Positions 49,653-58,718 of a stretch of DNA of 64,000 bases are shown here, one piece after another. The notes beneath the pieces were generated by a model. The model was not told the origin of the DNA, did not search any database, and saw only the letters and a list, made by a program, of their open reading frames with translations. This stretch comes from Marinilabilia salmonicolor JCM 21150 (lineage in GTDB: Bacteria; Bacteroidota; Bacteroidia; Bacteroidales; Marinilabiliaceae): positions 62,001 to 126,000 of the forward strand of contig NZ_AJKI01000040.1 in NCBI RefSeq assembly GCF_000259075.1. The letters are read 5' to 3'. A program made the position numbers and the translations under genes. Positions within the stretch are counted from its first letter, which is position 1. Each line of letters starts with the position of its first letter.

Positions 49653-50245
49653 TAAGTATTCTGCTCTTTTTTCAATAACCAGTAAAGACCTTTTACGCCT
49701 ATTTTGATGTCGTCCAGCTTAAAGAGGACAAATATTTTTTCGATATAAGCAAGTGTTCCCCAGCCAATGGCCAGATAATAGAACCAGGGCCAGAAACCGA
49801 AAACAAACAGTACGAAAAAGAATATTCCCTGAAGATAACCTGCAGAAACGGCCGAATAGAGGTGAAGACCCGGAATTTTACCGAACCGTAAAAAAGAGAC
49901 AATGTAACTGAGAATAAAAACTCCCAGAAACAGGAACAGTATCCAGCCGTGAGGTTCAATGACATCCCACTTGAAAATGAATAGTCCTGTCAGTGCCATA
50001 GCATAGGTGACAATATCTGCCAGGTTGTCGAGCGCTGCACCAAAGTTGGTTTGCAGTTTAAAGAAACGTGCAATGTTTCCGTCAAGAATGTCGCTTACCA
50101 GGCTAATGCAAAGCAGAACAACAAAGGTTTCTTCTTTGCCTGTAAGTGCCATGTAAAGGATTACCGGGAACACCAGCAATCTGTAAAGACTGAGCAGGTT
50201 AGGTGCGTTTAGGACTTTTTCTCCTTTGATGGTTAGTTGTTTCAT
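49652..50245 (-). CDS. CDP-alcohol phosphatidyltransferase
   Basis: Integral membrane protein of 197 residues with about six membrane segments. The catalytic motif D-x2-DG-x2-AR-x8-G-x3-D-x3-D is complete: Asp52, Asp55, Gly56, Ala59, Arg60, Gly69, Asp73, Asp77 (SDILDGNIARFF, then FGAALDNLAD). These enzymes move a phosphatidyl group from a CDP-lipid to an alcohol. It lacks features that would tell glycerol-phosphate, inositol or another acceptor. In the same operon lie a CdsA enzyme, which makes CDP-lipid, and a CTP-dependent lipid kinase, so a dedicated phospholipid is likely made here. Confidence 0.85.
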   Translation of the reverse strand: MKQLTIKGEKVLNAPNLLSLYRLLVFPVILYMALTGKEETFVVLLCISLVSDILDGNIARFFKLQTNFGAALDNLADIVTYAMALTGLFIFKWDVIEPHGWILFLFLGVFILSYIVSFLRFGKIPGLHLYSAVSAGYLQGIFFFVLFVFGFWPWFYYLAIGWGTLAYIEKIFVLFKLDDIKIGVKGLYWLLKKEQNT

Positions 50246-50296
50246 TGTTTCGTTGTTTTTTCGTTTGCTACTGAATTGACCCTGTAATTTACTGAA

Positions 50297-51415
50297 CTAC
50301 TCGTTTTCAATGGGGACTTCTTTCTTTGTTGGGTTTTTCTTGAAGTTGTTTTTGATGAAATAGTTTAGCATCCGGTAAACTGTTTGTTCGTCCATGCTGT
50401 CGTCAACAGGAGTTATTACTGCATCACGTTTTGAGGTGTCAAACTGAATATCGATGTTGGTATAGTTGCCTGTAAAGGACATTCCAACTGCCATTAATCT
50501 CTCCAGAGCATTCATTTGTGAGTGTTGGAGTCCCGGATCAGGCACAATATCCATAGGCATTAGTTTTTTCAGACTATTGATGATGTAGCTGTTCTTGACC
50601 GGTTTGTTGGCCACAAAATTCATTATCTTGGGAACATTTTGGGCATTAACTGTTTGATGCAGGTAATCGACAGCCACATTGATGGGAATCAGGTTTTGTG
50701 TACCATCGGGGGAAATTTTTGCCCTCACCTTACTTTCAGGGTGCCGTTTAGCCAGCTTACAGACTCTTTTGGAAAAATCAAAAATGCCGTAATCCGTTTT
50801 TGTAATGCCTGTACGATTATCTCCTGTTACCTGAGATAAACGAATGACATGCCCGCGGAGTCCATTGTGGTCAATATTACGTTTGACTACATTTTCGGCC
50901 AGCCTTTTCGACCATTCGTAATAATTGCGAAATGCAGAAATGTCCTGATCGGGATAGAATTTTTCTTCGAATACCTCTTCTGTTTTTCCGCACGAATAGG
51001 CAGTTCCAACAAAGAAAAAGCGGGAATCAGCCGATGCAAAGGTGGAAAAAAGGTTGACAGAGTTCTCTGCCCCTCTGACATTGACAGCAAGCAATTCGTC
51101 TTTGGACTTGCGGTCGTATTTGAGACTTGCTGCAAAATGAAAATAGTCCACATCAGTGTTGAATAATTCCTGCAGACGAGTTTCAGAAAGACCAAAGTTC
51201 TCATCAAGCAGAGAATAATCCACAATCATCAGGTTGTCGAGGGAGGGGGTATTTCCGTCATTGATGACATTTAAAGCCTGAATCACCCTGTTCTCGGCTG
51301 AAGACAGGGCGTTCCCTCTTACCAAAGCCACGACCTGGAAATGATGTTTCAAGAGTTCATTTATGAAGTTGGAGGCCACATATCCATTGGCTCCGTTAAC
51401 AATTATTCGCTTCAT
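50297..51415 (-). CDS. Extended SDR / NAD(P)-dependent epimerase-like, acyl-reductase-type
   Basis: Protein of 372 residues. NAD(P) binding by VNGANGYVAS (6-15), the FHFAASLKYD segment (92-101), Thr138 in VGTAYSCG, and YEWSK (166-170) identify an extended SDR. The layout (long insert after the first strand, then NVRGAENSVNLF) resembles the reductase domains acting on carrier- or CoA-bound acyl groups and on lipid-linked sugars. The C-terminal 70 residues are specific. No signal or membrane segment. Placed between phosphatidyltransferase and lipid kinase, it probably modifies a lipid precursor; the substrate is not readable. Confidence 0.75.
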   Translation of the reverse strand: MKRIIVNGANGYVASNFINELLKHHFQVVALVRGNALSSAENRVIQALNVINDGNTPSLDNLMIVDYSLLDENFGLSETRLQELFNTDVDYFHFAASLKYDRKSKDELLAVNVRGAENSVNLFSTFASADSRFFFVGTAYSCGKTEEVFEEKFYPDQDISAFRNYYEWSKRLAENVVKRNIDHNGLRGHVIRLSQVTGDNRTGITKTDYGIFDFSKRVCKLAKRHPESKVRAKISPDGTQNLIPINVAVDYLHQTVNAQNVPKIMNFVANKPVKNSYIINSLKKLMPMDIVPDPGLQHSQMNALERLMAVGMSFTGNYTNIDIQFDTSKRDAVITPVDDSMDEQTVYRMLNYFIKNNFKKNPTKKEVPIENE

Positions 51416-51431
51416 GTTGTAAGGTTATCTG

Positions 51432-52106
51432 TTACAAAAAAGTTATTAATACAAAAACTATTGCCAGGGGAATGGATAAGTTGTCTGAACCCCGCCAGCT
51501 AATCAATTCTCCCATTGTTCCGGCGGTTGCGACCAACAAACCGAGCCAGCAAGTCTTAAAGTCAAAAACATCGCGGTGGAGCCATAGGGCAAGCATGGCT
51601 ATAATCAGACTGGTGATAAAAAAAGCTGCGGTGCCTAGCCAGGTTTTATTGAATTTGCGTTTGCCCAGTTTTATCCTTCCGTTGTATTTTTTAATGTTGA
51701 TGCCGAGAATGGCCGCCATAGGGTCGCATATTGCCAGAATGAGCATGGGCAGGATGAATAGTAGTTTGTTTTCCAGCTGACATGAGATGAGGAAGGTAAG
51801 ATAAATGGATAATGGTAAAAGGTAACTCCCCATGGATTTACGGCGGATGTCGTGAATGGACTTGAGTTGCCTGCTGTTTTGTGTGATGGCCAGTACCAGA
51901 AAAAAGAGAAATGCCAGAACGAGTACATACCAGTGCGATGGGAATATATAAGGAAAGGGTACGGTAGCCAGTGTGGCTGAGAAGTGCGCAAACTTCCGGG
52001 TAATCTCCCCTTTGATTTTTAGTCGTCGGTAGTTTATTTCATTAAAAGCCAGTAAAACAGCTATTCCGATTAAATAAATAAATGAAATTGCGATTATATT
52101 ATCCAT
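51432..52106 (-). CDS. SEC59/VTE5/DGK1-type CTP-dependent lipid kinase
   Basis: Integral membrane protein of 224 residues with about seven hydrophobic segments. Family blocks: EITRKFAHFSATLATV (34-49), SMGSYLLPLS (91-100), CDPMAAILGI and the final GTMGELISWRGSDNLSIPL (about 196-214). Proteins of this group phosphorylate dolichol, phytol or diacylglycerol using CTP or another nucleotide. Gene order next to cdsA suggests that the product feeds CDP-activation. Gap to the next gene is 15 bases. The actual lipid substrate cannot be read from the sequence. Confidence 0.8.
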   Translation of the reverse strand: MDNIIAISFIYLIGIAVLLAFNEINYRRLKIKGEITRKFAHFSATLATVPFPYIFPSHWYVLVLAFLFFLVLAITQNSRQLKSIHDIRRKSMGSYLLPLSIYLTFLISCQLENKLLFILPMLILAICDPMAAILGINIKKYNGRIKLGKRKFNKTWLGTAAFFITSLIIAMLALWLHRDVFDFKTCWLGLLVATAGTMGELISWRGSDNLSIPLAIVFVLITFL

Positions 52107-52121
52107 GTGAAATATAGTTTT

Positions 52122-52850
52122 TCAAATGTTTAAGATCCATGCAGAAAGGGCTACCCAGGCACCTCCTGCCAAAAGGCTGTCAAATCTGTCCAGTAATCCT
52201 CCGTGTCCGGGAATAAGATTGCTGTAGTCTTTGGCATGAAATATCCTTTTGTACCATGATGCTGCCAAATCTCCCGCAAACGCAAAAACGATGATGCCGG
52301 TGGCAATAATCAGTAATTCCGTAAGAGGGCCTGAAAAAAGTTTGTTCAGGAGGATGGCACTGAAAAGTGCCACCAGAGTTCCACCGATAAGACCTTCCCA
52401 TGTTTTATGGGGACTGATTTTTGGCACTATTTTTTGCCGGCCCCAAAGTTGTCCGGTGATCTGGCTGAAACTGTCGAAAATGGAGAGAGTGAGGAAAGAG
52501 AACAGAATCAACTCTTTATTGAGCAGGCTAAAGTTAAAAAGACCGTAAGACAAGGCAGTGAAAATCAGTAACGAGATGAGAAAGATGCCTTTGTTTTTAT
52601 AGCCTGCTGACTGATGAAGGGAAAAGAGTTCCATCATACCTCCGCCAATGATAACAAATGTGATGTATTTGAAAAAAAGAGGATTGATTACAATGGAGAA
52701 AAAGAGCAGGTTGATAATGATGAAATAGACCCCAAACTTGGTGTAACTTTTGCGTGCAACCTGTAGCGGTTTATGCCTGTTGATGAGATAGAATCCTATA
52801 CCTCCTGCCAAAAAATAACTTAAAATGATGATGTATATCAGTTTTATCAT
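52122..52850 (-). CDS. cdsA: Phosphatidate cytidylyltransferase (CdsA family)
   Basis: Integral membrane protein of 242 residues. The signature of CDP-diglyceride synthases is present near the C-terminus: SPHKTWEGLIGG, then SWYKRIFHAKDYSNLIPGHG followed by GLLDRFDS, with the conserved Lys, Asp, His and Asp-Arg. The reaction is CTP plus phosphatidic acid (or a related lipid phosphate) to CDP-lipid. It is slightly shorter than housekeeping CdsA (usually about 265-285 residues), so it may be a paralogue dedicated to this operon. Its stop overlaps the start of nothing downstream but its own ATG overlaps the end of the TSUP gene (ATGA). Confidence 0.83.
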   Translation of the reverse strand: MIKLIYIIILSYFLAGGIGFYLINRHKPLQVARKSYTKFGVYFIIINLLFFSIVINPLFFKYITFVIIGGGMMELFSLHQSAGYKNKGIFLISLLIFTALSYGLFNFSLLNKELILFSFLTLSIFDSFSQITGQLWGRQKIVPKISPHKTWEGLIGGTLVALFSAILLNKLFSGPLTELLIIATGIIVFAFAGDLAASWYKRIFHAKDYSNLIPGHGGLLDRFDSLLAGGAWVALSAWILNI

Positions 52851-53629
52851 GCGATTATCATTAAAATGCCAATGAGTACCATTACGGCGGCATAGACATA
52901 CTTTATTGAACTTTCAGAATTGTCGGTTTTTATGTTGGATAAAATAACGGGCCCCAGCAATGCTCCTGGTATGGAACCTGCCGTGAGTAATGCCACCAGG
53001 GTCAGGTCTATTTGTCCCATTAAAAAATGTGCACCGGCAGCAAAAGAGGTGTTTACAACCAGCACAAAAAGGGAGGTGCCAATAACCATTTTTACCGGGA
53101 GCCTGGCCGCGAATAAACCTGCCAGAACCGGAGCCGTTCCACTGGTTCCGAACGTGCCGGTAATCATACCTGCCAGGAAACCGTAGGCTGGTTTTTTTAA
53201 ATAGTTCATCGGCTTTCCCTTCTTATTTGTTTTAGCAGAAGGGCGCTGTTTTACATTCATAAACATTAAACCGCCTATGCCAACTGCGTAAATCCCAAAA
53301 ATTGTTTTAAGCAATTGGGGGGCGATGTAGTTTGCGATGGCAGCACCGGCAAAAGCACCCAAAATACCGACGATGGCGAATGCTGAACCGGTTCGGATAT
53401 CCAAGTTGCCTTTTCTGTAATGCATTGCAGCCCCAACAATACATATTGGTAATGTTGCCACCAGCGAGGTAATGACGGCTGTCTGAGCCGGAGCCCCAAT
53501 GATCAGGGTGAGTATCGGCAGAAAGAAAAAGCCACCACCACCGCCCAGAATTGTACCAAACAGGCCAACTATTAATCCTGCAAGAGGGAGTAAATAGTAA
53601 ATTGGTTCTATGGTTGAGAAGAATGTCAT
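52847..53629 (-). CDS. TSUP (TauE/SafE) family anion permease
   Basis: Inner-membrane protein of 260 residues from the ATG at 53629 (MTFFSTIEPI); the frame upstream overlaps the LolA-like gene. About eight membrane segments with the family halves VGLFGTILGGGGGFFFLPIL (about 15-34) and FLAGMITGTFGTSGTAPVLA (about 145-165). TSUP proteins carry sulfite, sulfonates, sulfoacetate or other organic anions. Within a lipid operon it could handle a sulfonate or another head-group precursor, but this is a guess. Four-base overlap with cdsA and one base from the LolA-like gene show tight co-translation. Confidence 0.8.
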   Translation of the reverse strand: MTFFSTIEPIYYLLPLAGLIVGLFGTILGGGGGFFFLPILTLIIGAPAQTAVITSLVATLPICIVGAAMHYRKGNLDIRTGSAFAIVGILGAFAGAAIANYIAPQLLKTIFGIYAVGIGGLMFMNVKQRPSAKTNKKGKPMNYLKKPAYGFLAGMITGTFGTSGTAPVLAGLFAARLPVKMVIGTSLFVLVVNTSFAAGAHFLMGQIDLTLVALLTAGSIPGALLGPVILSNIKTDNSESSIKYVYAAVMVLIGILMIIA

Positions 53630-53630
53630 T

Positions 53631-54401
53631 TTATGGCTGCAGGTTTTTGGCCAATTCAAAATCGTAATCTCTGATTTGAGTTAGCTGACTGAGTTTTGTG
53701 ATAGTTAACTCAGAGGTTTTGCCACTGGTAGGATTGTAAACGTGTACCTTGTATGGAAAATGATTTTCTGAAGTATAAAATTCGGGATGTCTGTAATCAG
53801 TGAATTCAGTATTGGAGGTGAGGTTGTCTTTGTTATCAAAAGAATTGATGCGGTACAACAGTTCAGCCTGGACATCAAGATAAATCACCAGATATTCGGC
53901 ATTTCCGGGAAGCTGAAGTTTGATTTTCTGAACTTCTCTGCCATTAAAATTATCTTTTTCTTCTTCTGAGATGAGATAATCGTCAAAAGCTGTGCTGCTG
54001 AAATGGCTCATCGGAATTTCGGTGCCGGGAATTTTTAAGTTTCGATTATTGGCTCTGAACTTCCTGATTTTCTTTGTTGAAGGCAAAAATACCTCAATGA
54101 TATCCTTCCGGCTTTTGTCGGTGAAGTGAGTTGTTAAAATTTGAGTTCCTTTTAAATCTTCCGGTGCTGTAATTTCTATCATTACCTTTCTGGCTTTCTC
54201 AAAGCACCCAAAAGAGACGTTTAATTTTCGTAAGATGCTGCTGCCTCCTGTATCAGTAGTCTCCAGTGTCATCTGTGCCTGCACATCCTTAAGCGCAAGT
54301 TTTTTCACTGCATTTTCGAAAGCAGTTTTAGTATGTTTTTCTGCTCCCTTTACAGGATTAATTATTCCCAACAGGCAAATTAAGAGTATGGCTTTTTGCA
54401 T
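53631..54401 (-). CDS. LolA-like periplasmic lipoprotein/lipid carrier
   Basis: Protein of 256 residues with a signal peptide ending VKGAE. The rest fits the outer-membrane lipoprotein-sorting (LolA/LolB-like) fold: an 11-strand half-barrel, with QAQMTLETTDTG, RKVMIEITAPEDLKGTQILTTHF, IIEVFLPSTKKIRKFRANN, and a C-terminal YKVHVYNP. Members encoded next to an MMPL/RND exporter are thought to take a hydrophobic cargo across the periplasm. It lies 17 bases after that exporter gene, so the two probably form an extraction and shuttle pair for the operon's lipid. Confidence 0.8.
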   Translation of the reverse strand: MQKAILLICLLGIINPVKGAEKHTKTAFENAVKKLALKDVQAQMTLETTDTGGSSILRKLNVSFGCFEKARKVMIEITAPEDLKGTQILTTHFTDKSRKDIIEVFLPSTKKIRKFRANNRNLKIPGTEIPMSHFSSTAFDDYLISEEEKDNFNGREVQKIKLQLPGNAEYLVIYLDVQAELLYRINSFDNKDNLTSNTEFTDYRHPEFYTSENHFPYKVHVYNPTSGKTSELTITKLSQLTQIRDYDFELAKNLQP

Positions 54402-54418
54402 AGTTTGTTTATTATCAG

Positions 54419-56680
54419 TTAATTATTTTGGTCAGGTTCCAGGAATTTCGGTCTGGTTAAGGTGACAATAGCAGGCACAAGCAATAATGCACAAATCAGG
54501 CAGGAAAAGATTGAAATGACTACCAGAAGTCCGAAAAAACGAAGGGGCGCAAACCCCGAGAAGGCCAAAACGGCAAAACCAATGATTACTGATAATGCAT
54601 TGAATATAATACCTCTTCCTGTTGTTGTTAGTGTCGTTGAAATGGCTCTCTCCATGTTGCCTTGTGATGCGTATTCAGCCTTGTATCTCCAAAGGAAGTG
54701 GATGGTGTAATCGATGCCAACGCCAATCATAACAGAGGAGAGCAGAGCGGTTACAATATCCAGTGGTATTCCGGAAAGGCCCATTAATCCAAACAGCAGT
54801 AGGGTGGAGAAAAGAAGCGGCAAGCTTCCGTGTATTCCTGCAACCATTGTTTTGAAAATGATGGACAACAGAATGATGATGATGAAAAATGCCAGTATCA
54901 GCGAGGTGACCTGTCCCCGGATGACCATGTCGGCAATTTGAATTTTGGATAATCCCGATCCGGCAATTCCTTTTAGCAGAGGATCTTTTCCGGCAATATT
55001 ATATAGTTCATTCAGGAGTTTTTTCCCTGTTTCGTTACTACCGTCGGTAAGACTAACCAGTATTCTGGCATTCTCATGCTTAAGGTCTATCAGCTGTCCT
55101 ATTTGATTGTCAAAACCCGCCATAGATGCAATTTCAAGATATTGGGCTGCTTCAGATCGTGTTTGAGGGAGATGGTCATATCCGGGTTCATCTGTGGAAT
55201 ACAACCCTTTGCTCAGCTCTCTGAAAAGGGTTACAGGAGATATGATGTTACCTGCCTGAGGCAATAGTGCTATTTGAGCTGTGTATTGATCGATGCGCCG
55301 GAGTACCTCGGGTTCGAGGATGTTGCCGGAAAAGAGTAAAGAAATATATTGAGAACCTCCCAGTTTTTTATTGGTTAGTTCTATGCTGGTGCCAACGGTT
55401 GAGTCGTCGGTAAAATATCCTTCCACATTGGTGTCCACCTTAAGGAGAAAAAGTCCCCCGATACTGATGAAAGCGATTACCAAGAAGGAGATGACGATGG
55501 TTTTTGGATGCTTATTGACACACAGGGCAAAAAAATGAAGGATTTTGCTTAAGAAACTGTTGGCGTTTCTTTCAATGATCAGTGTTTTGGGAACTTTTTT
55601 ATAGAATGTGAGGAGAACCGGGATGAGATAAAGACTCAATATCAATGCAATGCCAATGCCTGCTGAAGCAAGGACTCCTAACTGAGCAGCGGGGGCCATC
55701 TGATGCGATAGAAGTCCGAGCATCCCTCCAATGGTGGTCAGACCTGTGATAGTAATGGGGCGTTTGAGTGCCTTAAATATTTTTTGTGCAATAGCGGAAG
55801 GGGGCTCCTGATTGTTTTTAAGGGATTTTTCCTGGTATAAGTTGATGAGGTGGATGCCATAATCGTTGGCAATGGCTATCAGCATGATAGGAAGAAGTAT
55901 CGAAACCAGCGAGATTTCCCAGGAGAAAAGGGCCATGAGCCCAAAGGATAACACAATGGATAGAAGGACCACCAAAAAAGGTAACAAAACGCCTTTCCAC
56001 TCTCTGAAAAAAAGAAAGAGCATCACGATCATCACAATCAGAGCTGCAGGGAGTAAGGTTACAAGATCTTTTTTGATGTAGGATTTAACTGAACTTCTTA
56101 TGTAAGCCAGTCCCCCAACGTGGATTTCATCTTTACCGGGAGTTTCCCTGATGACCCGGTTGATTTCAGCAATGATGGTCTGATCATCGGTGTTGTCTGA
56201 TTTGGTAAGAACAATGGCAGAAGTGGTGAAATCATCACTTATAAGATGCCCGGCCATCGGGTTTTCGGTAACCTTCTTTTTCAGGGAGTTTAACTCTGAA
56301 GGCATATCCGGAATGTGCGAAAGAAGTGGGTGGATTTCTGTAAAATCATCTTTTTCCCTAAATTCTATAATATCCTTCAAAGAGAAAGTGTGCTCTATTT
56401 CATTTATTGTCTTCAGCTTTTCCACCAGTAGCTTCGTTCTGGAAAAGCTTTCAGGTGTGAGAACACCTTCTTTATTGTATTGAATCAGCAGGAGTTTTTC
56501 ATTGCCTCCAAAGACACTATCCAGTTTGTTCAGAAACGCCCTGTTGTTGATGTTTTGCGGGATGTAACTGTCGAATGATGAATTAATACTAAGGCGGGGT
56601 AACATCCAGATCGACAGGGCAGATAAAATGGCTATCCCTGTAATCAGAGTTGTGCGGTATGTTGAGTTTTTTAACTTCAC
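54419..56680 (-). CDS. MMPL/RND-superfamily lipid exporter
   Basis: Inner-membrane protein of 753 residues with two equal halves, each of one membrane segment, a large periplasmic loop and five further segments. The proton-relay-type motifs are ANDYGIHLINLY (about 268-279) and GVGIDYTIHFLWRY (about 650-663). Proteins of this group (HpnN- and MMPL-like) export lipids, hopanoids and pigments rather than drugs. First gene of the lipid operon, with a probable promoter at 56750. It has no associated HlyD or TolC in the operon; instead it is coupled to a LolA-like protein, in agreement with lipid delivery to the outer membrane. Confidence 0.85.
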   Translation of the reverse strand: MKLKNSTYRTTLITGIAILSALSIWMLPRLSINSSFDSYIPQNINNRAFLNKLDSVFGGNEKLLLIQYNKEGVLTPESFSRTKLLVEKLKTINEIEHTFSLKDIIEFREKDDFTEIHPLLSHIPDMPSELNSLKKKVTENPMAGHLISDDFTTSAIVLTKSDNTDDQTIIAEINRVIRETPGKDEIHVGGLAYIRSSVKSYIKKDLVTLLPAALIVMIVMLFLFFREWKGVLLPFLVVLLSIVLSFGLMALFSWEISLVSILLPIMLIAIANDYGIHLINLYQEKSLKNNQEPPSAIAQKIFKALKRPITITGLTTIGGMLGLLSHQMAPAAQLGVLASAGIGIALILSLYLIPVLLTFYKKVPKTLIIERNANSFLSKILHFFALCVNKHPKTIVISFLVIAFISIGGLFLLKVDTNVEGYFTDDSTVGTSIELTNKKLGGSQYISLLFSGNILEPEVLRRIDQYTAQIALLPQAGNIISPVTLFRELSKGLYSTDEPGYDHLPQTRSEAAQYLEIASMAGFDNQIGQLIDLKHENARILVSLTDGSNETGKKLLNELYNIAGKDPLLKGIAGSGLSKIQIADMVIRGQVTSLILAFFIIIILLSIIFKTMVAGIHGSLPLLFSTLLLFGLMGLSGIPLDIVTALLSSVMIGVGIDYTIHFLWRYKAEYASQGNMERAISTTLTTTGRGIIFNALSVIIGFAVLAFSGFAPLRFFGLLVVISIFSCLICALLLVPAIVTLTRPKFLEPDQNN

Positions 56681-56749
56681 AGTATTCCTTTGCCTGATTT
56701 AGGGTGGAAAGATTATTGCAGCGATGCAACAAATCCATAAACCGAAGCG

Positions 56750-56757
56750 CAAAGGTA
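56750..56757 (-). promoter_or_regulatory. Possible -7 box for the lipid operon
   Basis: TACCTTTG on the minus strand, 69 bases before the MMPL start codon; matches TAnnTTTG. It follows a terminator for the two-component system genes. Confidence 0.45.
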
Positions 56758-56793
56758 GAGAGCTGTGAAGTTATTTATCGGTGAAATAAAATG

Positions 56794-56834
56794 AACCTGC
56801 AAAATGAGAAATTGAAACTTCAAATTCGCAGGTT
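56794..56834 (-). terminator. Terminator after the LytTR regulator gene
   Basis: AACCTGC pairs with GCAGGTT across a 27-base loop with internal complementarity (GAAGTTTCAATTTC); the minus strand continues CATTTTATTT. Confidence 0.55.
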
Positions 56835-56848
56835 TAGTTGAAAATATC

Positions 56849-57640
56849 TTATCGGTCGAGCCAATTTTTGACTGTAGAGGCCTTATCGCGGCTAACCACA
56901 ATTCGTTCCGGCGTGTCTAAGCCGGGAATAAGTTTGACGATTAGTTTGCTGTTGAAGTAGTTTTCAACCCTGTCGATTGCATTGAGATTGATGATGAACT
57001 GGCGGTTCATGCGCATGAAAACATCTGGGTTCAGTTCCTCTTCGAGGTCAGAAAGGGTCCAGTCGATAATATGTTGCCGGTTTTTGAAGGTTACAGCGAG
57101 CGTTACCTTTTCTTCCACCATAAAGAAGGCAATATCTTCAACCGGAATTTGCTTATATGAGTCGGCTTTGGGCACCAGGAATCGTTTCCTAAATTTGTTT
57201 TGATGGCGGGTGACTTCCTCTGCCAGTCTGGAATAATCGATGGTTTTAGCTGCTGCGATGTGGTGACCGATGGCCATGGAAGTTTTTTCGAGTTTGGCAA
57301 AAACCCTTTTCAGGTCTTCTGTCTTGATTGGTTTCAGTAAATATGCAACACTGTTGATATCAAATGCTTCGATGGCATACTCGTTGTAGGCGGTTGTGAA
57401 AACAATGCCCTTATTGGAGGCATCAACCTGGTCGAAAATGGAAAAACAGATTCCGTCTGCCAGCTGGATATCCATGAATATGAGGGCAGGTTCCGGGTTG
57501 TTCTTTAACCATTTTACTGTGTCCTCCACGGTTCTTAATTCATCATCTATCGTGATGTCGGGACGCAGGTTTTCTATCTGTTTCCTCAGCGCCTGTGACA
57601 ACAGGGGCTCGTCTTCTACAATGAGTGTTTTATAGTTCAT
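56849..57640 (-). CDS. LytTR-family response regulator
   Basis: Protein of 263 residues. Receiver domain (1-120) with acidic Asp10/Glu11, phosphoacceptor Asp57 in IFMDIQL, Thr83 (FTTAYNEYA) and Lys103 in LLKPI. The LytTR DNA-binding domain occupies about 155-260 (RFLVPKADSYKQIPVEDIAFF, MRMNRQFIINLNAIDRVE). It overlaps the kinase gene by 11 bases, so the pair is made together. It is probably the regulator of the efflux operon in which it lies and perhaps of the lipid operon downstream. Confidence 0.9.
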   Translation of the reverse strand: MNYKTLIVEDEPLLSQALRKQIENLRPDITIDDELRTVEDTVKWLKNNPEPALIFMDIQLADGICFSIFDQVDASNKGIVFTTAYNEYAIEAFDINSVAYLLKPIKTEDLKRVFAKLEKTSMAIGHHIAAAKTIDYSRLAEEVTRHQNKFRKRFLVPKADSYKQIPVEDIAFFMVEEKVTLAVTFKNRQHIIDWTLSDLEEELNPDVFMRMNRQFIINLNAIDRVENYFNSKLIVKLIPGLDTPERIVVSRDKASTVKNWLDR

Positions 57641-58718
57641 GATAATCGCTTTTTTGGATTAATGGGATAGAGACGGTGAATGTTTGGTTGGTGTTGAGGA
57701 CTTCCACGCTGCTTTTCAATCCCAGGTACTGATATCTTTTTTTGAGGTTGGACAACCCGGTATTTGTGGAATAGGTTGAGTTTCTTGGTTGATAGTTATT
57801 GGAGACGGTCAATCGGTTGTTTTTTGTGTAGATATCCAGTTTTAAGGGCCGGGTTTCGGTAGCCAGATTGTGTTTGATGGCATTTTCGACCAGGTACTGT
57901 AAACTCAAGGGTGGCAAAAGCTTATTTAGTTGTTTTTTTGGTATCTTAATGTTGTAGTTAAAGCCTTCGGCCAGTCGCTCTTTATGGAGGTTAATATATG
58001 CTGTTATAAATTCAAGTTCATCTTCCAGCGGAATAAGGCTGGTGTTTGTGTTTTTTAGTACATATCGATAAACATCCGTAAAATTTTCGGTAAATGAAAG
58101 GGCCTTGCTTGTATCATTAGGAATGATGGCCATCAGGGTACTCAGATTATTGAACAAGAAATGTGGATTTAACTGATCCTGCAAGGCAAAATAATCCAAT
58201 CTGAGTTTCTCCTGTCGGAGCTTCTCATTTTCAAGAATGAAATACTTGAGAGAATTATGGTAGTTGTTGGCCACCAGTGCAGCCACATAGATTATAACAA
58301 AGAGAACCAGAATGGTGATTCCCAGGACAAAAGAATCCGGGTCTTTCAGGGTTTCATCCGGAATAAAGAACGGGCGCACCAAGTTTCCGATGATTCCTGT
58401 CACTACCAGCCAAAAGGGAGCAAACATTAGGAGAGAAGAAACCCTTTTGAAAAGGGCCTCATGCCAGGGGTATCTTTTGCCTACCAGCGCATCAAAGACA
58501 AAAATTCCTTCGCTGAGAAACACAAAGATGGACACAAAAAACAAAACAGCTTTGAATTGCAACGTTTGCAGGGATTCCTCTCTTACAAGAGTGGTTATTG
58601 TAAATATGAATAGCAGAGATGTAATTATCTCTGCTATAAATCTTTTTAAGAATCCTATTTTGCGTGGTAATTGCTCGCTTTCGGAACAATACTTGTGTAA
58701 TTGTTTAAAATTCCTCAT
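57630..58718 (-). CDS. LytS-type sensor histidine kinase
   Basis: Protein of 362 residues from the ATG at 58718 (MRNFKQLHKYC). Four membrane segments (about 30-150) form a simple sensor without a large periplasmic domain, suggesting detection of membrane or bilayer stress. The His_kinase domain has the phosphoacceptor His186 in LQDQLNPHFLFNNL, and a degenerate ATPase domain follows (YLVENAIKHNL, TGLSNLKKRYQYLG). It overlaps the end of tolC by 14 bases and the regulator gene by 11, so pump and sensor are transcribed as one unit. Confidence 0.88.
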   Translation of the reverse strand: MRNFKQLHKYCSESEQLPRKIGFLKRFIAEIITSLLFIFTITTLVREESLQTLQFKAVLFFVSIFVFLSEGIFVFDALVGKRYPWHEALFKRVSSLLMFAPFWLVVTGIIGNLVRPFFIPDETLKDPDSFVLGITILVLFVIIYVAALVANNYHNSLKYFILENEKLRQEKLRLDYFALQDQLNPHFLFNNLSTLMAIIPNDTSKALSFTENFTDVYRYVLKNTNTSLIPLEDELEFITAYINLHKERLAEGFNYNIKIPKKQLNKLLPPLSLQYLVENAIKHNLATETRPLKLDIYTKNNRLTVSNNYQPRNSTYSTNTGLSNLKKRYQYLGLKSSVEVLNTNQTFTVSIPLIQKSDYHEL

